Below are positions 12,601 through 23,945 of a DNA stretch of 64,000 nucleotides, piece by piece (the stretch's first letter is position 1; every line of letters begins with the position of its first letter). The DNA lies in the NCBI RefSeq assembly GCF_905220415.1, contig NC_059539.1, positions 8,990,001-9,054,000 of the forward strand. Direction: 5' to 3'. The notes under the pieces were generated by a model. The model did no database searches. It had not been told where the DNA came from and saw only the letters and a list, made by a program, of their open reading frames with translations. Source of the stretch: Colias croceus (Eukaryota; Arthropoda; Insecta; Lepidoptera; Pieridae). A program made the translations under genes and the position numbers.

Positions 12601-15600
12601 GATTCAATATTTTGGATGAAAATAGAAATACGTTTGAAATTTAAAATTTTAGGCATTTTAACATTTGACTGCATTTGCTAGTTTTTAGTTCTGATGAATA
12701 TAAATTATAAATGCTAAAGTAATGTTTTATCGTTAAGTTTTTCAAACACACAGGAAGAATAAAGTGAGGCCTGAGGGTTATAATATTGCATAAAGTTTGT
12801 TTTACGACTGAACTTTATAGCCCAAACGCAACTGTAGTAAAATTTTATATAAAGCTTTATCAAAGACACAAAGGATATTGAAAAATTTAAAATCCAAGTC
12901 GTGCATAATAGCTAATAAATTAACATTTTAATCGAATGTAAGTATATGGCATTGAGTTAATATGTGGTATATGGCTTATATTTGCAACAATCGTAAATTT
13001 TACATCTAAGCACAGTTAATCGCCTCTACCTTTTAATAAAGCTAACGGGTGTTGATTTGGACCACAGATTAAACATTGAAGTATCTACATAGTAATATTA
13101 CTTATAATTGACCGCGCTTTGTGGGAAATATAGCGTTATTTGGAGATAGCCAACTCACGTCTTCTGTTATCTATGAAATAACGGTGTCGGGCATTCGATA
13201 CTCGACAGATAAGAAATGCACTAAATTGCGATTTATATATCATATTTATTTATATTTGCAAACAGTACTGACTCGGAATATATTTGTAATATTATGATAT
13301 CAACGGTTTGAATCATCATTAAATCTCAAAGGCGAGCCTTTGTTGTCTCAGTTATAGTAGCAATTTTTTATTCATTAAATATGATATCAACAGCCTGGTG
13401 TGTCAATAGATGATAAAAAGCACACTTTTTTTTACTTTTATAAAATTATAGTAGTGCTGTTATGGATAATTTCAATTCAGGAATATCCATCATACCATAT
13501 CTGCAATTATAATACTTATTATAATTAAAACAATTGCTTTGTGCAGAATAAAATGTGCGTAAAACCACAATTGTATGAACAATATTATACATTAGAGTCA
13601 GGGTAAGCAATGTTCAGGGTGTGCGTTACGAGGTCGTTATTAGTGTGGTTGGGATATGGTAATGTACGCATTGTCACACCGCACGCACCGAACTCACATC
13701 ATAAACCCAAACAAAAGACAATCAAAATTTTATTATTCTCACGGAATATAACATTTGTGATGCATATTATTGCGTGGAATAAATTTTATACTACCTCTTA
13801 AGGACGCAAAGTTGCAAGCTATCACGAAATATAATTAATAATATTTCAATAACTCAATGAAAATAAAATATGAATGCACCCGTCCACGACCACTCGGACG
13901 TTCGGCGCGGTATCGTTTTAGCGCGTGTCGTCGATCCACGATGCTATCTCATTGTTTATAGAGAACGCTAACAAGACGCACCGTGTCGAGGCCGTCCCCA
14001 GATACAGGACCTAGATAATAGGAGATATTGTAAGAAATAACAATCTCGTCATGCTGCTGAACATTCCACGCCATTACGAGTGCACGCAATAATAACTTAC
14101 GTCTTAAGAGCTCAGTCCGCCATTTAAGATGCCATTAATTGATTATGATATTATGTATTTATGTAATAATTATTATTGTCATTTTAAATTCCACATCAAG
14201 TATCTACTTAAAATCTTCTATCAACATTACGGATTGACTTTATTATATCGAACCGTAACATGGAGCGTGCCGCAACAGGCAGCACAATCGGTAGAAAGTT
14301 GACAAAGCTAATTTTATGCAATTTCTTTAACTTGTACAAATGTAGTAACCGTTTCTTTACTGTTCGTTACGTAGATACTTCGAAGACCACACAATTTTTA
14401 AAAAATTACTGTTTTGTTACATGCTATCTCATATTTCAACATAGGACCAGGTACGTATACTTAATATTCTCTTTGCATTCTAGCTAGGAACTGCCATTAA
14501 ATATTTATTTCGTATTCAACAATGTACCTATGCTAGATATTCTTCTTTCATTTGTAGTTCCTATGCTCCTTATTCTCCATACAGCTAAAATTATTAATCG
14601 AGTATGATTATAATAGGCCGCAAATGTTGCTTCAATCTAGTATAACCTTCTGGCATACTGACAGTCATTTTATTAAAGAACGAGCTGTTATAAAGAATAG
14701 CTATTCGAGAGCTAGGGGAATAGGGAACAGTTGACAGCGCTGCTGTTCTGGCTAGATTCAGGTGCTGAGTGAGTGTGATGTTTCAGTGCGGCTACCTCGA
14801 GGGGCTGCGCTCATCACTCGGTGGCTGGACGCAGAAAGTTAAATCATGGTACTGGGGACGACCTCTAGTAAGTGGCCCGGCCTTCCACCGTCGGAATAAT
14901 CAGCGATCTGTCCTAGCACATTGACGATTATTACTTTTGCACGATATCTATTAAATTCCTTTTTCAAAATTCTCGCTTTAAAATCGGAAGGATTGCTTGA
15001 TGTTAGAAACTTCTGTTACCACCTTTGTTATTGTTGCACATTTTTGTCGATACCTATGTTAGTTTTATGTTGGATTCGGAGTAGTTTTACGCACATTTAT
15101 TTCCATTTCGGTTATTTTTCATTTCGTCTGTCTTTTTTGTTAGCCTGTAGAGATGGATGAGAGTAATATTGTGCATGAAACAGTTTTGTAGCTATCGTCT
15201 ATTCGACCGGATATTTCGAAAATATTTAGATCGGCTATACTTCTAAAATATTTCGCGATTGTGACGAACGGCCAATTGAAATTAATGCATGGATTTTAAT
15301 TTGAGTTTCAGATTTGATTTTGTTTATATCGTTTTATAAATGGTCAATGCTACTCTTTATTTATTTTTTTTATTTGCTGCGCAATTTTCATTTCCTAAAT
15401 CGGCTCTGTTCCTATATAAATATGCTAATTGGTTTAAAGACTCCTCATGAAACCAAAACCGACACTTGTATAATACGTTTGTACCACGCCACCGAGTGAT
15501 CGAAAAGCATGATTATATGCCTCCAGCTCACATCTCACTTACAGCTTCTCGATACATTCAACATACGGACCATTTACATTCCTGTAACTGAGAGGCACAA

Positions 15601-17312
15601 GGTCTTTGTGAATAAGTCCAGATAACTCAGGAGAACTCCTACCCTCTGCCACCCAGCTACACTATCCTATATTAGAGCACAAAGTTGTTTTAGAGGCTGA
15701 AGATTTTGCTGTTAGAGTAGCGTCACAGTTTAGTATGAATGTTGTATATAGTATGTATTAGGAAGTTTCATTTAGTTAGAAAGTAAGTACTCTTGTGAAT
15801 ATTTTAAAGAAGTTTTAGAAGTTACTGTTGAAGCCTCAATCAAGTAATTCTTACATATTTGTTAGTCATGTGTACATTTATTTCCTTTGTGTATAAATTT
15901 CTTATCTTTTAACAGGAACTAGCACACAAATTATCGCGTAGTTTCGACATGAAAGAAGAGGGAGGTGCATTGTTAGAAGATCGGGGAGGCATACGAAGGC
16001 ACCAATCTATGCAACGATTACAACACGGGGAAGGCCAAGGGGATGAGAGTCGTTCTGCAAGAGTCGTGCCAGACCATCATGGGAATCTACACATTACTGT
16101 CAAGAAGACTAAACCAATCCTGGGTATTGCTATTGAAGGCGGGGCGAACACTAAACATCCGCTACCGAGGATCATTAATATTCATGTAAGTAAATTTTCA
16201 AAATAATACAAATCTAGATAATATCTTGTGCATAAATTAGAACAACAGGAAAGAAAATCTATTTCCATAATCTTAAACTTCGAAAACAACAAAGTTAACA
16301 TTTTTAAGATGAGAATTATGGGAGATTGACCAGAATAATGTCCCTGTTTTAGTTTCTAAAACTTCAACTAACTTATATCATGAAACTTATTCATTAGCAT
16401 TATGATGAGTTTATAATCCCGATTAATGTATTTTCAATGAAAAGAAGACCTTTTCAATTTTTTGTAATGCCTCCTCCACACTACTCGCGAAGTTGAACGA
16501 GGATAGACGAATAGAATAATGTAGAGAGGCACTTCGGCTTACTTCGTCCAACTTTACCTCGCCTCGGCCGACTTCCGTTTGTTGTCGGTTTTTGCGCCCG
16601 AGTCAAAGGGCACGAAGTTACCTGAAGTTCGTTCTGAATATGAACGTATGCGCTCCTCGCGAAGTTGAACGAGTGTGTAGTGTAGCACCGCGGACTTCAG
16701 TCAACTTCGGCCGAGTACTTCGCCGAGGAACTTCGCGAGTAGTGTGGAGGAGGCATAAGATGGATTACCCATTCTGTAAATGATTTTAATTTCGTTAAAA
16801 CTTACTTTCTTCAGGCTTCATTTAAGAATGTTCCTGCAATTCGCAAATTATAAAGTTCTTAAAGTCAGTAACACTGCGCGTCACAATTCCCAAGCTATAT
16901 TTTAATGATTGAAATTCAAGGAGCACGGTTCAGCGTACGAGGCGGGCGGCTTGGAAGTGGGTCAATTAATACTCGCGGTGGACGGACATCGCGTCGAGGG
17001 AATGCAGCATCAGGAAGTGGCCAGGCTTATAGCCGAATCGTTTGCGCAGAGAGATAAACCAGTTAGTAAATTTGATGATAATATAATGTTTACTTCTGTG
17101 TTACTTTACGTAAAGTGTTTTAAATATATTTGATTGTGAGCAGTCCAATCTACAAGAAATAATATAAAATATAGAAAATCAGATTAAAATACACCCTATA
17201 ACTTTAATCATACAAAATTTCTCTCTTTCAGGAAATCGAGTTTCTAGTTGTGGAGGCAAAAAAATCGAACCTTGAACCAAAGCCAACCGCACTAATATTT
17301 CTGGAGGCCTAA
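632..17312 (+). CDS. dysc: whirlin/dyschronic-like PDZ scaffold, C-terminal part (partial)
   Basis: Exons: 632-733, 14787-14867 (probable cassette), 15916-16185, 16921-17061, 17232-17312 with stop TAA at 17310. All junctions are phase 0 and the known ones carry GT-AG. The last three exons encode a PDZ domain with the carboxylate-binding-loop region ILGIAIEGGANTKHPLPRII, then EHGSAYEAGGLEVGQLI, the helix stretch QHQEVARLIAESFAQ and the C-terminal strand EIEFLVVEAKKSNLEP. This matches the third, C-terminal PDZ of whirlin and its insect homologue dyschronic, which ends a few residues after the domain, as here. The 632 exon gives a charged Arg/Glu-rich linker ending QHYDDT. In flies and mammals the protein is a cytoplasmic scaffold at active zones or stereocilia. 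The donor after 17061 is GTTAGT, weaker than the others. Upstream exons, with PDZ1/PDZ2, must lie left of the window. The family call is strong; the symbol is by homology only. Confidence 0.85.
2880..3112 (-). CDS. small antisense gene or terminal exon, unrecognised
   Basis: On the minus strand a polypyrimidine tract and CAG acceptor (immediately above 3112) open onto a frame that runs to a TGA at 2880-2882. ATG at 3074 gives 64 aa: MESWLGDVKRVKIPRPKFAS, then a Pro-rich segment with KYPAEPPKDYLDD, and a basic helical end KATEELRRTLQEKL. The frame stays open 12 codons upstream of this ATG to the acceptor, so this may be the last coding exon of a longer protein or a small protein with a spliced 5' UTR. 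The mixed composition (Asp, Lys, Pro, few Leu/Phe/Tyr runs) is unlike the AT-rich chance frames around it. It lies inside the 14-kb intron of the PDZ gene on the opposite strand. I do not recognise the family and found no partner exon I would defend. Confidence 0.4.
5661..5828 (-). mobile_element. 5'-truncated non-LTR/SINE insertion
   Basis: A GC-rich block of about 168 bp begins with a long T-run on the plus strand (a poly-A tail on the minus strand). It is bounded by identical 16-bp copies of CAATACCGGACCCCCT at 5645-5660 and 5829-5844. Poly-A plus a perfect target-site duplication is the hallmark of target-primed reverse transcription. The body contains CCACGGC/GCCGTGG inverted motifs near 5707-5734. 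It is too short to code; which LINE or SINE family it came from cannot be told by eye. Confidence 0.75.
9442..9491. repeat. perfect 20-bp inverted repeat (hairpin)
   Basis: Arms 9442-9461 (GTGAAACGATAAATTATACA) and 9472-9491 are exact reverse complements with a 10-nt loop. No target-site duplication was noticed, so it may be a tiny foldback or a structured RNA in the PDZ gene intron. Confidence 0.7.
14787..14867 (+). CDS. dysc: probable cassette exon of the PDZ scaffold gene
   Basis: A GC-rich 81-nt segment sits between TTTCAG (ends 14786) and GTAAGT (starts 14868). It is open in exactly the phase needed to join 632-733 to 15916-16185 (phase 0 at both ends, 27 codons). It encodes a Trp/Gly-rich peptide, CGYLEGLRSSLGGWTQKVKS then WYWGRPL. 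If the donor is not used, the frame runs only 18 more codons to a TGA, which would give an isoform lacking the last PDZ domain. Splice signals, phase and composition support it. No transcript evidence is available. Confidence 0.6.
16469..16755. mobile_element. MITE, Harbinger-type (copy 1)
   Basis: Ends are inverted: TGCCTCCTCCACACTACTCG at the left and its reverse complement at the right, about 28 bp in all. The element is flanked by the 3-bp duplication TAA (16466-16468 and 16756-16758). A TWA-type 3-bp duplication suggests the PIF/Harbinger superfamily. It contains subterminal repeats of CGAAGTTGAACGAG and no transposase. It lies in the intron between PDZ exons 15916-16185 and 16921-17061. 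A near-identical second copy is at 48283-48570. Confidence 0.85.
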
Positions 17313-20300
17313 CATCTACTGTCCCTCCCCGCCAGCGACCCGCCGGCCGCGCTGGGCAGCGCGACGCCGGGGGTCGACCTCACCGCGCACACCACGGAAT
17401 AGCCAACTCCAACCTGCGCTGCCACATGCTCTTCTAAACGGGATACTGACTCTATACGCGCCTGCGTCTTTTTTCAGAGCAATTATTGCGACGTGAAACT
17501 CCAGTGTCGCCAAACGAATACTAAGAAAATAACAATTGCTCGATTATCACGACAGGCGCTTAGTCAGTATACGTTCGCTCTACGAACTCAATCCGAATGA
17601 ATGAATGAAATTAGACGTGCAACGGACTGAAATGAGAAAGTCACGCAGGTTCTGTGAAGGCTTATACAAAATTAATGGCACAAGGGAGGCGAATAAATAT
17701 ATCAAAAATTAATATGAAAAAATTACTCACAAAGCATACCTACTGCCCAATAAATCGGTTCTCGAAATGAATCGTCCCACTTCTCCACCGGGATTTTATG
17801 GGTAGTCAAACAAATTTTGGAAATTGTTTTCTAGAATATAGGAATTACCAATTTTACCAGTAGTGGTGACTGAATTTTATAACAATGTTCTACTTTTACT
17901 AAAACATCATAAATTAATCTAAAACATTTTAAATAAACTCATAAATTCACGAGTAAAATTCGCAGGTAGGTTTGTTCGATACATCAAGATTAAACGAATA
18001 GAACTAGAATGTAAAGTCGCGACGATAACATAGTTTTGCTAACATAGATTGGCATTGGTGCTACGGGTAACTGATCATCATTAATATTATTTTTAACATT
18101 CGATCGCTTTCAAATTAGCATCACTAAAGTTACTTTAGAGCTTCGCGTACATTTCATTAAAGATTTCGCGTCATCCATGTGCCATCAACGTTGCATCGAG
18201 TACTATTTAATACGCGGGTCATCTCATCCCAGGTCGTTGTATCGACGGTAGACTTAGATAGGCCCTAGAGCATCATCACGACAGCGGTAGAGCAGAGCTT
18301 GTAGCACGCGGCGCTCACTGAGCAAGCTGTTTGCAATAACGATCAACATCAACATCAACAATCGACTGACACAATACTTTTCACCGAAATCAATGAAGAA
18401 TGCCAATGATGACATATAATATGTTACAGTATTAATAATGAAACCCTAATAAAAGTGATAACATAAAATTTCCCACCATCCTCAATTATTATAGACCAGT
18501 TTGCTTGGTAAAGAAAACATAGGAGCGCCTAGCATGTCATTCCACAAGGTAGTTAAGCGGTGAGTTTAGGAGGTTATGGCGGAGAGGGATTTAGCCCACT
18601 CTTTTATTTAATGTATACAAATAGATAATTAATTGGTGTGTGCAATATAAATTTTATGTTAGATGTTAGTTATTAATGACCCTGTGTCAGTTTTATGTCA
18701 GTCCTAATCGATAGATTTCAGTAAAGATAAAAAAAACATGGCTATTAGTTGCTTTGCTTTTGAGTAAAATGCAATAGCTGAAATTACATTCAGTCCTTTC
18801 AATAACTAAAGGTCAAAAACCTTATCAGCGGATAGCAACAATATGGGCGTATTGTAAAAGGTGATATTATGAAAGTAATGATGAAGAGACTGAATGGAAA
18901 TTTTCTTTCGTTTCTCAATTGTATTCGGCTATGGAAAATAATATTAATCAGTCATTGTCGTTCTCGCTGAAGCTTGTAATCGATGTACATGTGTAGATAA
19001 TGAATTGTCACTACTATATAACCCACAAATGTACCTATTTAATACATAAGTGTTGTAACCAGTCATATTTAATGTTTTATCTGAGATGCATTTAAATTGT
19101 AAATATATATATAATGTGCTCGTTCAATATTACATAAGCTGTAAATACGAGTAACTGTAAAATAATTATATATTTATTATATTTCAAGTTAGTGCCAAAA
19201 GCATACAATCCTTCAAAACTATGTATTGTACAGTACCTATAATAGACAAATGCAGTTTTCTATTCCGAAATTATAGACCGCTATTTCACAAGATACGCTT
19301 TTTAATATTAGGATTTGTATAATTAGCTATGTAAATTAACAAAATATAAACGGCATATTTATAATTTATTTTTAAAATATATTTTATTGTAAAAATAATA
19401 TTATCCATTAAGAAATTGCATGTTCTATTCATAATATATGTATAGCTTTTAGATCATTTGAAACCATCAAAACTTAACTTTAATTTGAAAATTAAAAAAA
19501 AAATGTTATATTTTATCATTCGGACGGTTATCTTTTCAAATTGATGTACTCAATTAACTAAAAAATCTATGATAATTATTAATTACTTATAATAATCTAA
19601 GCATTAGTTTCTAATTTTTGTTTATTGGTATGAATAGAGAAGAATTTATATTTATTCATTAAAATACTTACGTAGTTTGTGTCATTATATTACAATATTA
19701 AGTGTTTGTATTATCTAATTCTTTGCTTTGATATCAATTAAATATTTTAGGAAATTGGTATGTTATATTTTATAAAGATTAAAGTACTTTAAAGTATTCG
19801 CGACAAATGTCAATTCATTTAACAAAGCAATGTTAAAATATATTTTAGTGCCTATTTAATAGGTTATATTAGTTTAGCCATAACAAAATATGATATACGT
19901 ATAATAAAGCATATAACAATCACAATTTTATTTGTCGTCTTGTCCACAGTATAAAAACAAAATGAATCCATAGTGCAGACTGTTACATTAATTCCCAAGT
20001 CACTTGCACAAGATATTATTATGAAGCTGCCTTAACCGTTGTGCTAGGTATATTAATTAATAACAAATATGACAAATAATTATTTTAATAGAAAAGAATT
20101 ATCTATATTTTCATTTACACACAACTCGTAACCAGTGTTAAAGTATTTAAATTCTAAATGCATTAAACGCTTTCCAATGATGTTTTTTTTGTATCTCGAT
20201 TTTTATTGCTTGTCCAGCAAATTCCTATCTATTCTATACCGTCCATTTATTTTTCCTTAGTTGACCTAATTAATGTGATTATTGTGTATAATATAAGGAC

Positions 20301-23047
20301 TTAGCTCCTGAACGTTTTTAAACTTAATTAGGTTAAATACAATTACCTATACTTCGCGCTGGCATTATGTTGGAAAGATCTATATTGTAGTTCGTTGTTA
20401 AGTTTGCCGTTGATAACAAAAATATATTGTTACCTAGATAATAATTGTTTTGTTTTATTTATTTCCTGTGCCTACACGAAACCTATAAAAAACATTGTGT
20501 ATTAGATTCAAAACTGAGATTTTATAACAGTAGCACACTTGTTAACTGCAATATGGCTTGTTGGCATTAGGTTAGGTTATGGTTAGATATATGAGGAGAA
20601 TTCGTTGATGAAATAAATGTCCATATAAATTTATAAATGTCCATAATGCCACTGATTATAAATGTTATCGTAAGAAGTAAACGAAGCCAGTATGTACATA
20701 TTCTATAATTAAATACAAAGAGGATAATAAAGAGCTACTTTTAAGCGTTAACAAAGCTGTACAGTGTACATTATTACAGTCGGTTGAAATATCTGTATTA
20801 AACAATGTTATAAACAATAATTTGTTTATACGCAATAATACATAAATCATTTTACTTTCTTATAGCAACTATCTTGATTTATTGCATTGTGTTGAGTGTA
20901 GTTAAGTGTCGCTAAGGTTTTCAATTCCAAAAATATAGTCTGTAGGTATGACATTATCATACTTAGTAAGAACAAAGTTGTTCCAAAACTTATGAATCAT
21001 GAGACAAAAGAAAGTGTTAATTTACTTGCATACTGAAATGTATCTTTGGCACAGCAATGTAATTTAGTTGTAACGTTAAATATTTAAAAAGAAATGAAAA
21101 ACATTCGACGTCAAATGACGCCACATCATTTTATCAGGGAAACGAAATTACCAAAACATTTATTGTTTTGGAATAATTGTGTAAACATAAAACAATCAAG
21201 ATAAACTAAGTACGAGTATAAGGGGCGGGGATTTTATGGATTTAATTTCCATTACCCCTTTTTCATATATTTAGACGATACTTTATTGAAGTAAAACTTC
21301 TTTAAGCGCGTTGAGAGTAAAATTTCAAGGTCATGGCAACACAGAAGTTTTATTTCTGACACGTGTGCTCAATACAAACGCTCTTTTTCTACAAGCAGGT
21401 GTGTGTGCAAGTTTTACAACTATTAATGAAAATCATAGAGACAGCCTTTCATAGATTCTTCATATTTTCTAAATTCATCTATTAATTGAGTTTAAAGTTA
21501 ACAATAAAACTTATAATTCATTGTTAAATTATGTTGATTATTTCATTGCTTTATACCATTTACTAGGTGGAGGGTATCCCGAAACTTACAAGGATCCCAT
21601 GCGTATGTTGAAAATTCCTATTTCCAATAAAAAATCACCTAATATCTTACTTCATTATTATCTGAGAATCGATACAAAATGGGAAAACGAAACGAGCAAA
21701 TGAAATTGGAAAACCCATTTATTAGTAATATCTTTTTCATTAGGTAAATCAATTTTTTTTCCTATTATACAGGGTGTCCCACTACTGGTATACTAAGCGC
21801 GAAGGGACTTGTAGTTTTGCATACGCCGATCACGCAATAAATCCTTAAACAACAAAATTACATCAAAAATTTATTGCTAAATTTTTCCTGAAAATCCATG
21901 TTTTCTTCTCTAGCTTCGCGCAGCCGGCATATTATACCGATTCAAATTATTTATTCTTCCTTTTACAATAGGTCATAAACTAATTTGTGATTAAAACACT
22001 CCTATGTATTATTTTTTCCTCAACTTGACTTTACCTTATACTTAATTGATTTTAAGTCAAGAAACCTTTACAACCAACACAACCCAACTAACTATAGGCA
22101 GTATAAGTACCTATATCAGGTAGATAAATGAATTAGCATAAATAATTGCAACAAAACATATACGGGCACATTATAAAAACAAATATTATTTCGTGATAAA
22201 TTGTATTTTCTTCAAAGTAGTCCTTGCTCGGTTGTTTAAAAAAATCTAAGATAGATAAAGTTCAAGACAAGACGGTTTAGTAACAAATGGAATATAATAG
22301 AGCAGTCCTCTAGAGACTAGAGTAAACTCTACAATACAAAAAACCGTAAAGTAAATCTACTGTATTCGTTAAACGTATCTGGAAGTAGAATCCTGTTATT
22401 AATTTAAATTTAAAACAAGATACTACAAATACATTTTTCTCGAATAACCAATTCGTTTAGGTAGGTAACAGATATAAAAGTACATTTTTGTATTCACGAG
22501 TTCACAGTTCGCAATTTATCGTTTAATTGCAAAAATAACAATTAATATGCAAGTATTTGGTACGTGATAGTAATTTAATTCAAATGTTGTTCAAAATGAC
22601 ATTAATTAAAACAAAAGATAGGCCGATAAAATTAACAAAAACAGATTGATTTCACGAAGGTAAAGTAGGCTTTATCTCCCATTATCATGAGGTAGCATGT
22701 GGCAGTCAACCTTAAGCATCATATCATATTGAATTGACCAATAGCAATTGTTAAACTTATCTAAGTGTAAACACATTTTTTTATCACATAACTTTATTCC
22801 ATAATCGGAGGAAAACTTAGCGTCACTACATTCTTTAATCAGTAAACATGTTTTTATGAAGCACTCTTAAAATTACGAGTTATCGTCCATCTTGTTATTA
22901 TTTAATCTCATGGGGGATTCAATGACCTCACTTAATTCATACGATATTGTTTACTTAATTGTGATTTGTTTTTGTTATTAAGGTGGAATAATTTTTCCAT
23001 TATAATAAACATTTATTGTAGTAATATCTAATATTGATTTAATATAA
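17313..23047. other. 3' UTR and gene-poor intergenic DNA
   Basis: 17313 onward is 3' UTR of the PDZ gene; the first 200 bases are GC-rich and contain no convincing protein. AATAAA hexamers at about 17692 and 17933 are candidate poly-A signals. A GC patch with ATCAAC repeats lies at 18230-18360. From 18.4 to 23.0 kb the DNA is AT-rich with no supported gene. At 21772 there is a terminal-looking CAGGGTGTCCCAC, typical of one end of a Tc1/mariner relative, whose other end I could not find. Confidence 0.5.
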
Positions 23048-23049
23048 TA

Positions 23050-23943
23050 CAGGGTGTCTCAAAAGAAAGTTTATATTTTGTGGATGAATAAAAAAAAAAG
23101 TAAGCGGTGTATTATTGAAAAAATGTTTATTTATTATTATTAAAGTGTATAATATGGGAATTTATTTCTTAAAAATAATATCGTCCAAATGCAGTCCATT
23201 GCGTTCACGGCACTCATTTAATCGAACAGTAAAATTACAGTATTTATGACAGCTCGGCAGGTAGACACAGTGATGGCTGCCATTTCGTGCTGGATATTTT
23301 CTTTTAAATGCTCTAGAGAAGTTGGTTTGTTGGCATACACTTTAGATTTAAGATACCCCCACAAGAAATTGTCAAGAATAGAAATTAGTGAGGAATTATT
23401 GGCCCTTACACTACTTACACTAAATTTAGAGCGATGGTAGACGAGTTTTTAGTGCCTGCACTGCAAAACTTTCCTGGCTATAACCAGAGAACATGGTTGC
23501 AGCAAGACGGAGCTACATCACATACATCCAATATGTCTTTACCTCGAATTCATGAAATTTTTCCGGGAAAATCGATCTCTAGGAGAGGTGATATAAATTG
23601 GCCTCCACGCAGCCCTGATTTAACTCCGATGGACATTTTCTTGTGGGGGTATCTTAAATCTAAAGTGTATGCCAAAAAACCAACTTCTCTAGTGCATTTA
23701 AAAGAAAATATCCGACACGAAATGGCAGCCATCACTGTGTCTACCTGCCGAATTGTCATAAATAATTTTAGTGTTCGATTAAATGAGTGCCGTGAACGCA
23801 ATGGACTGCATTTGGACGATATTATTTTTAAGAAATAAATTCCCATATTATGCACTTTAATAATTAATAAACATTTTTTCAATACACCGCTTACTTTTTT
23901 TTTATTCATCCACAAAATATAAACTTTCTTTTGAGACACCCTG
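23050..23943 (+). mobile_element. mariner-superfamily element with inverted-duplicated ends
   Basis: 894 bp starting CAGGGTGTCTCAAAAG and ending in its reverse complement, flanked by TA (23048-23049 and 23944-23945), the Tc1/mariner target duplication. The right 312 bp (23632-23943) carry the 3' end of the transposase gene. The left 324 bp (23050-23373) are an inverted copy of the same segment, with scattered substitutions and small indels. The element therefore has lost the true 5' end and become a giant hairpin. It cannot move on its own. Confidence 0.85.
23434..23838 (+). pseudogene. mariner-like transposase, C-terminal fragment
   Basis: A 134-codon open frame holds the C-terminal part of a DDE transposase: WLQQDGATSHTS carries the second catalytic Asp and PPRSPDLTPMD the third. 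I count 41 residues between these two Asp residues, which fits a DD41D (rosa-like) arrangement rather than the DD34D of classical mariners. The N-terminal DNA-binding domain and the first catalytic Asp are missing, replaced by the inverted copy of the 3' end. The frame ends with TAA at 23836, just inside the right terminal repeat. It is a non-functional relic. Confidence 0.8.
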
Positions 23944-23945
23944 TA

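Larger units (their letters stand above)
734..14786. other. large intron of the PDZ scaffold gene
   Basis: About 14 kb of mostly AT-rich DNA between donor GTAAGT at 734 and acceptor CAG at 14786. It holds the antisense frame at 2880-3112, a retroposon insertion at 5645-5844 and a perfect hairpin at 9442-9491. Patches of raised GC stand out near 9640-9720 and 13870-14010. They have no good reading frame and could be regulatory or conserved noncoding DNA. The rest (734-2879, 3113-5644, 5845-9441, 9492-14786) shows nothing I can name. Confidence 0.55.

Noticed and set aside
12353..12607. 84-aa minus-strand open frame
   Set aside because: It has some helicase- or transposon-like flavour but no motif I could defend, and no neighbouring fragments in the same frame family.
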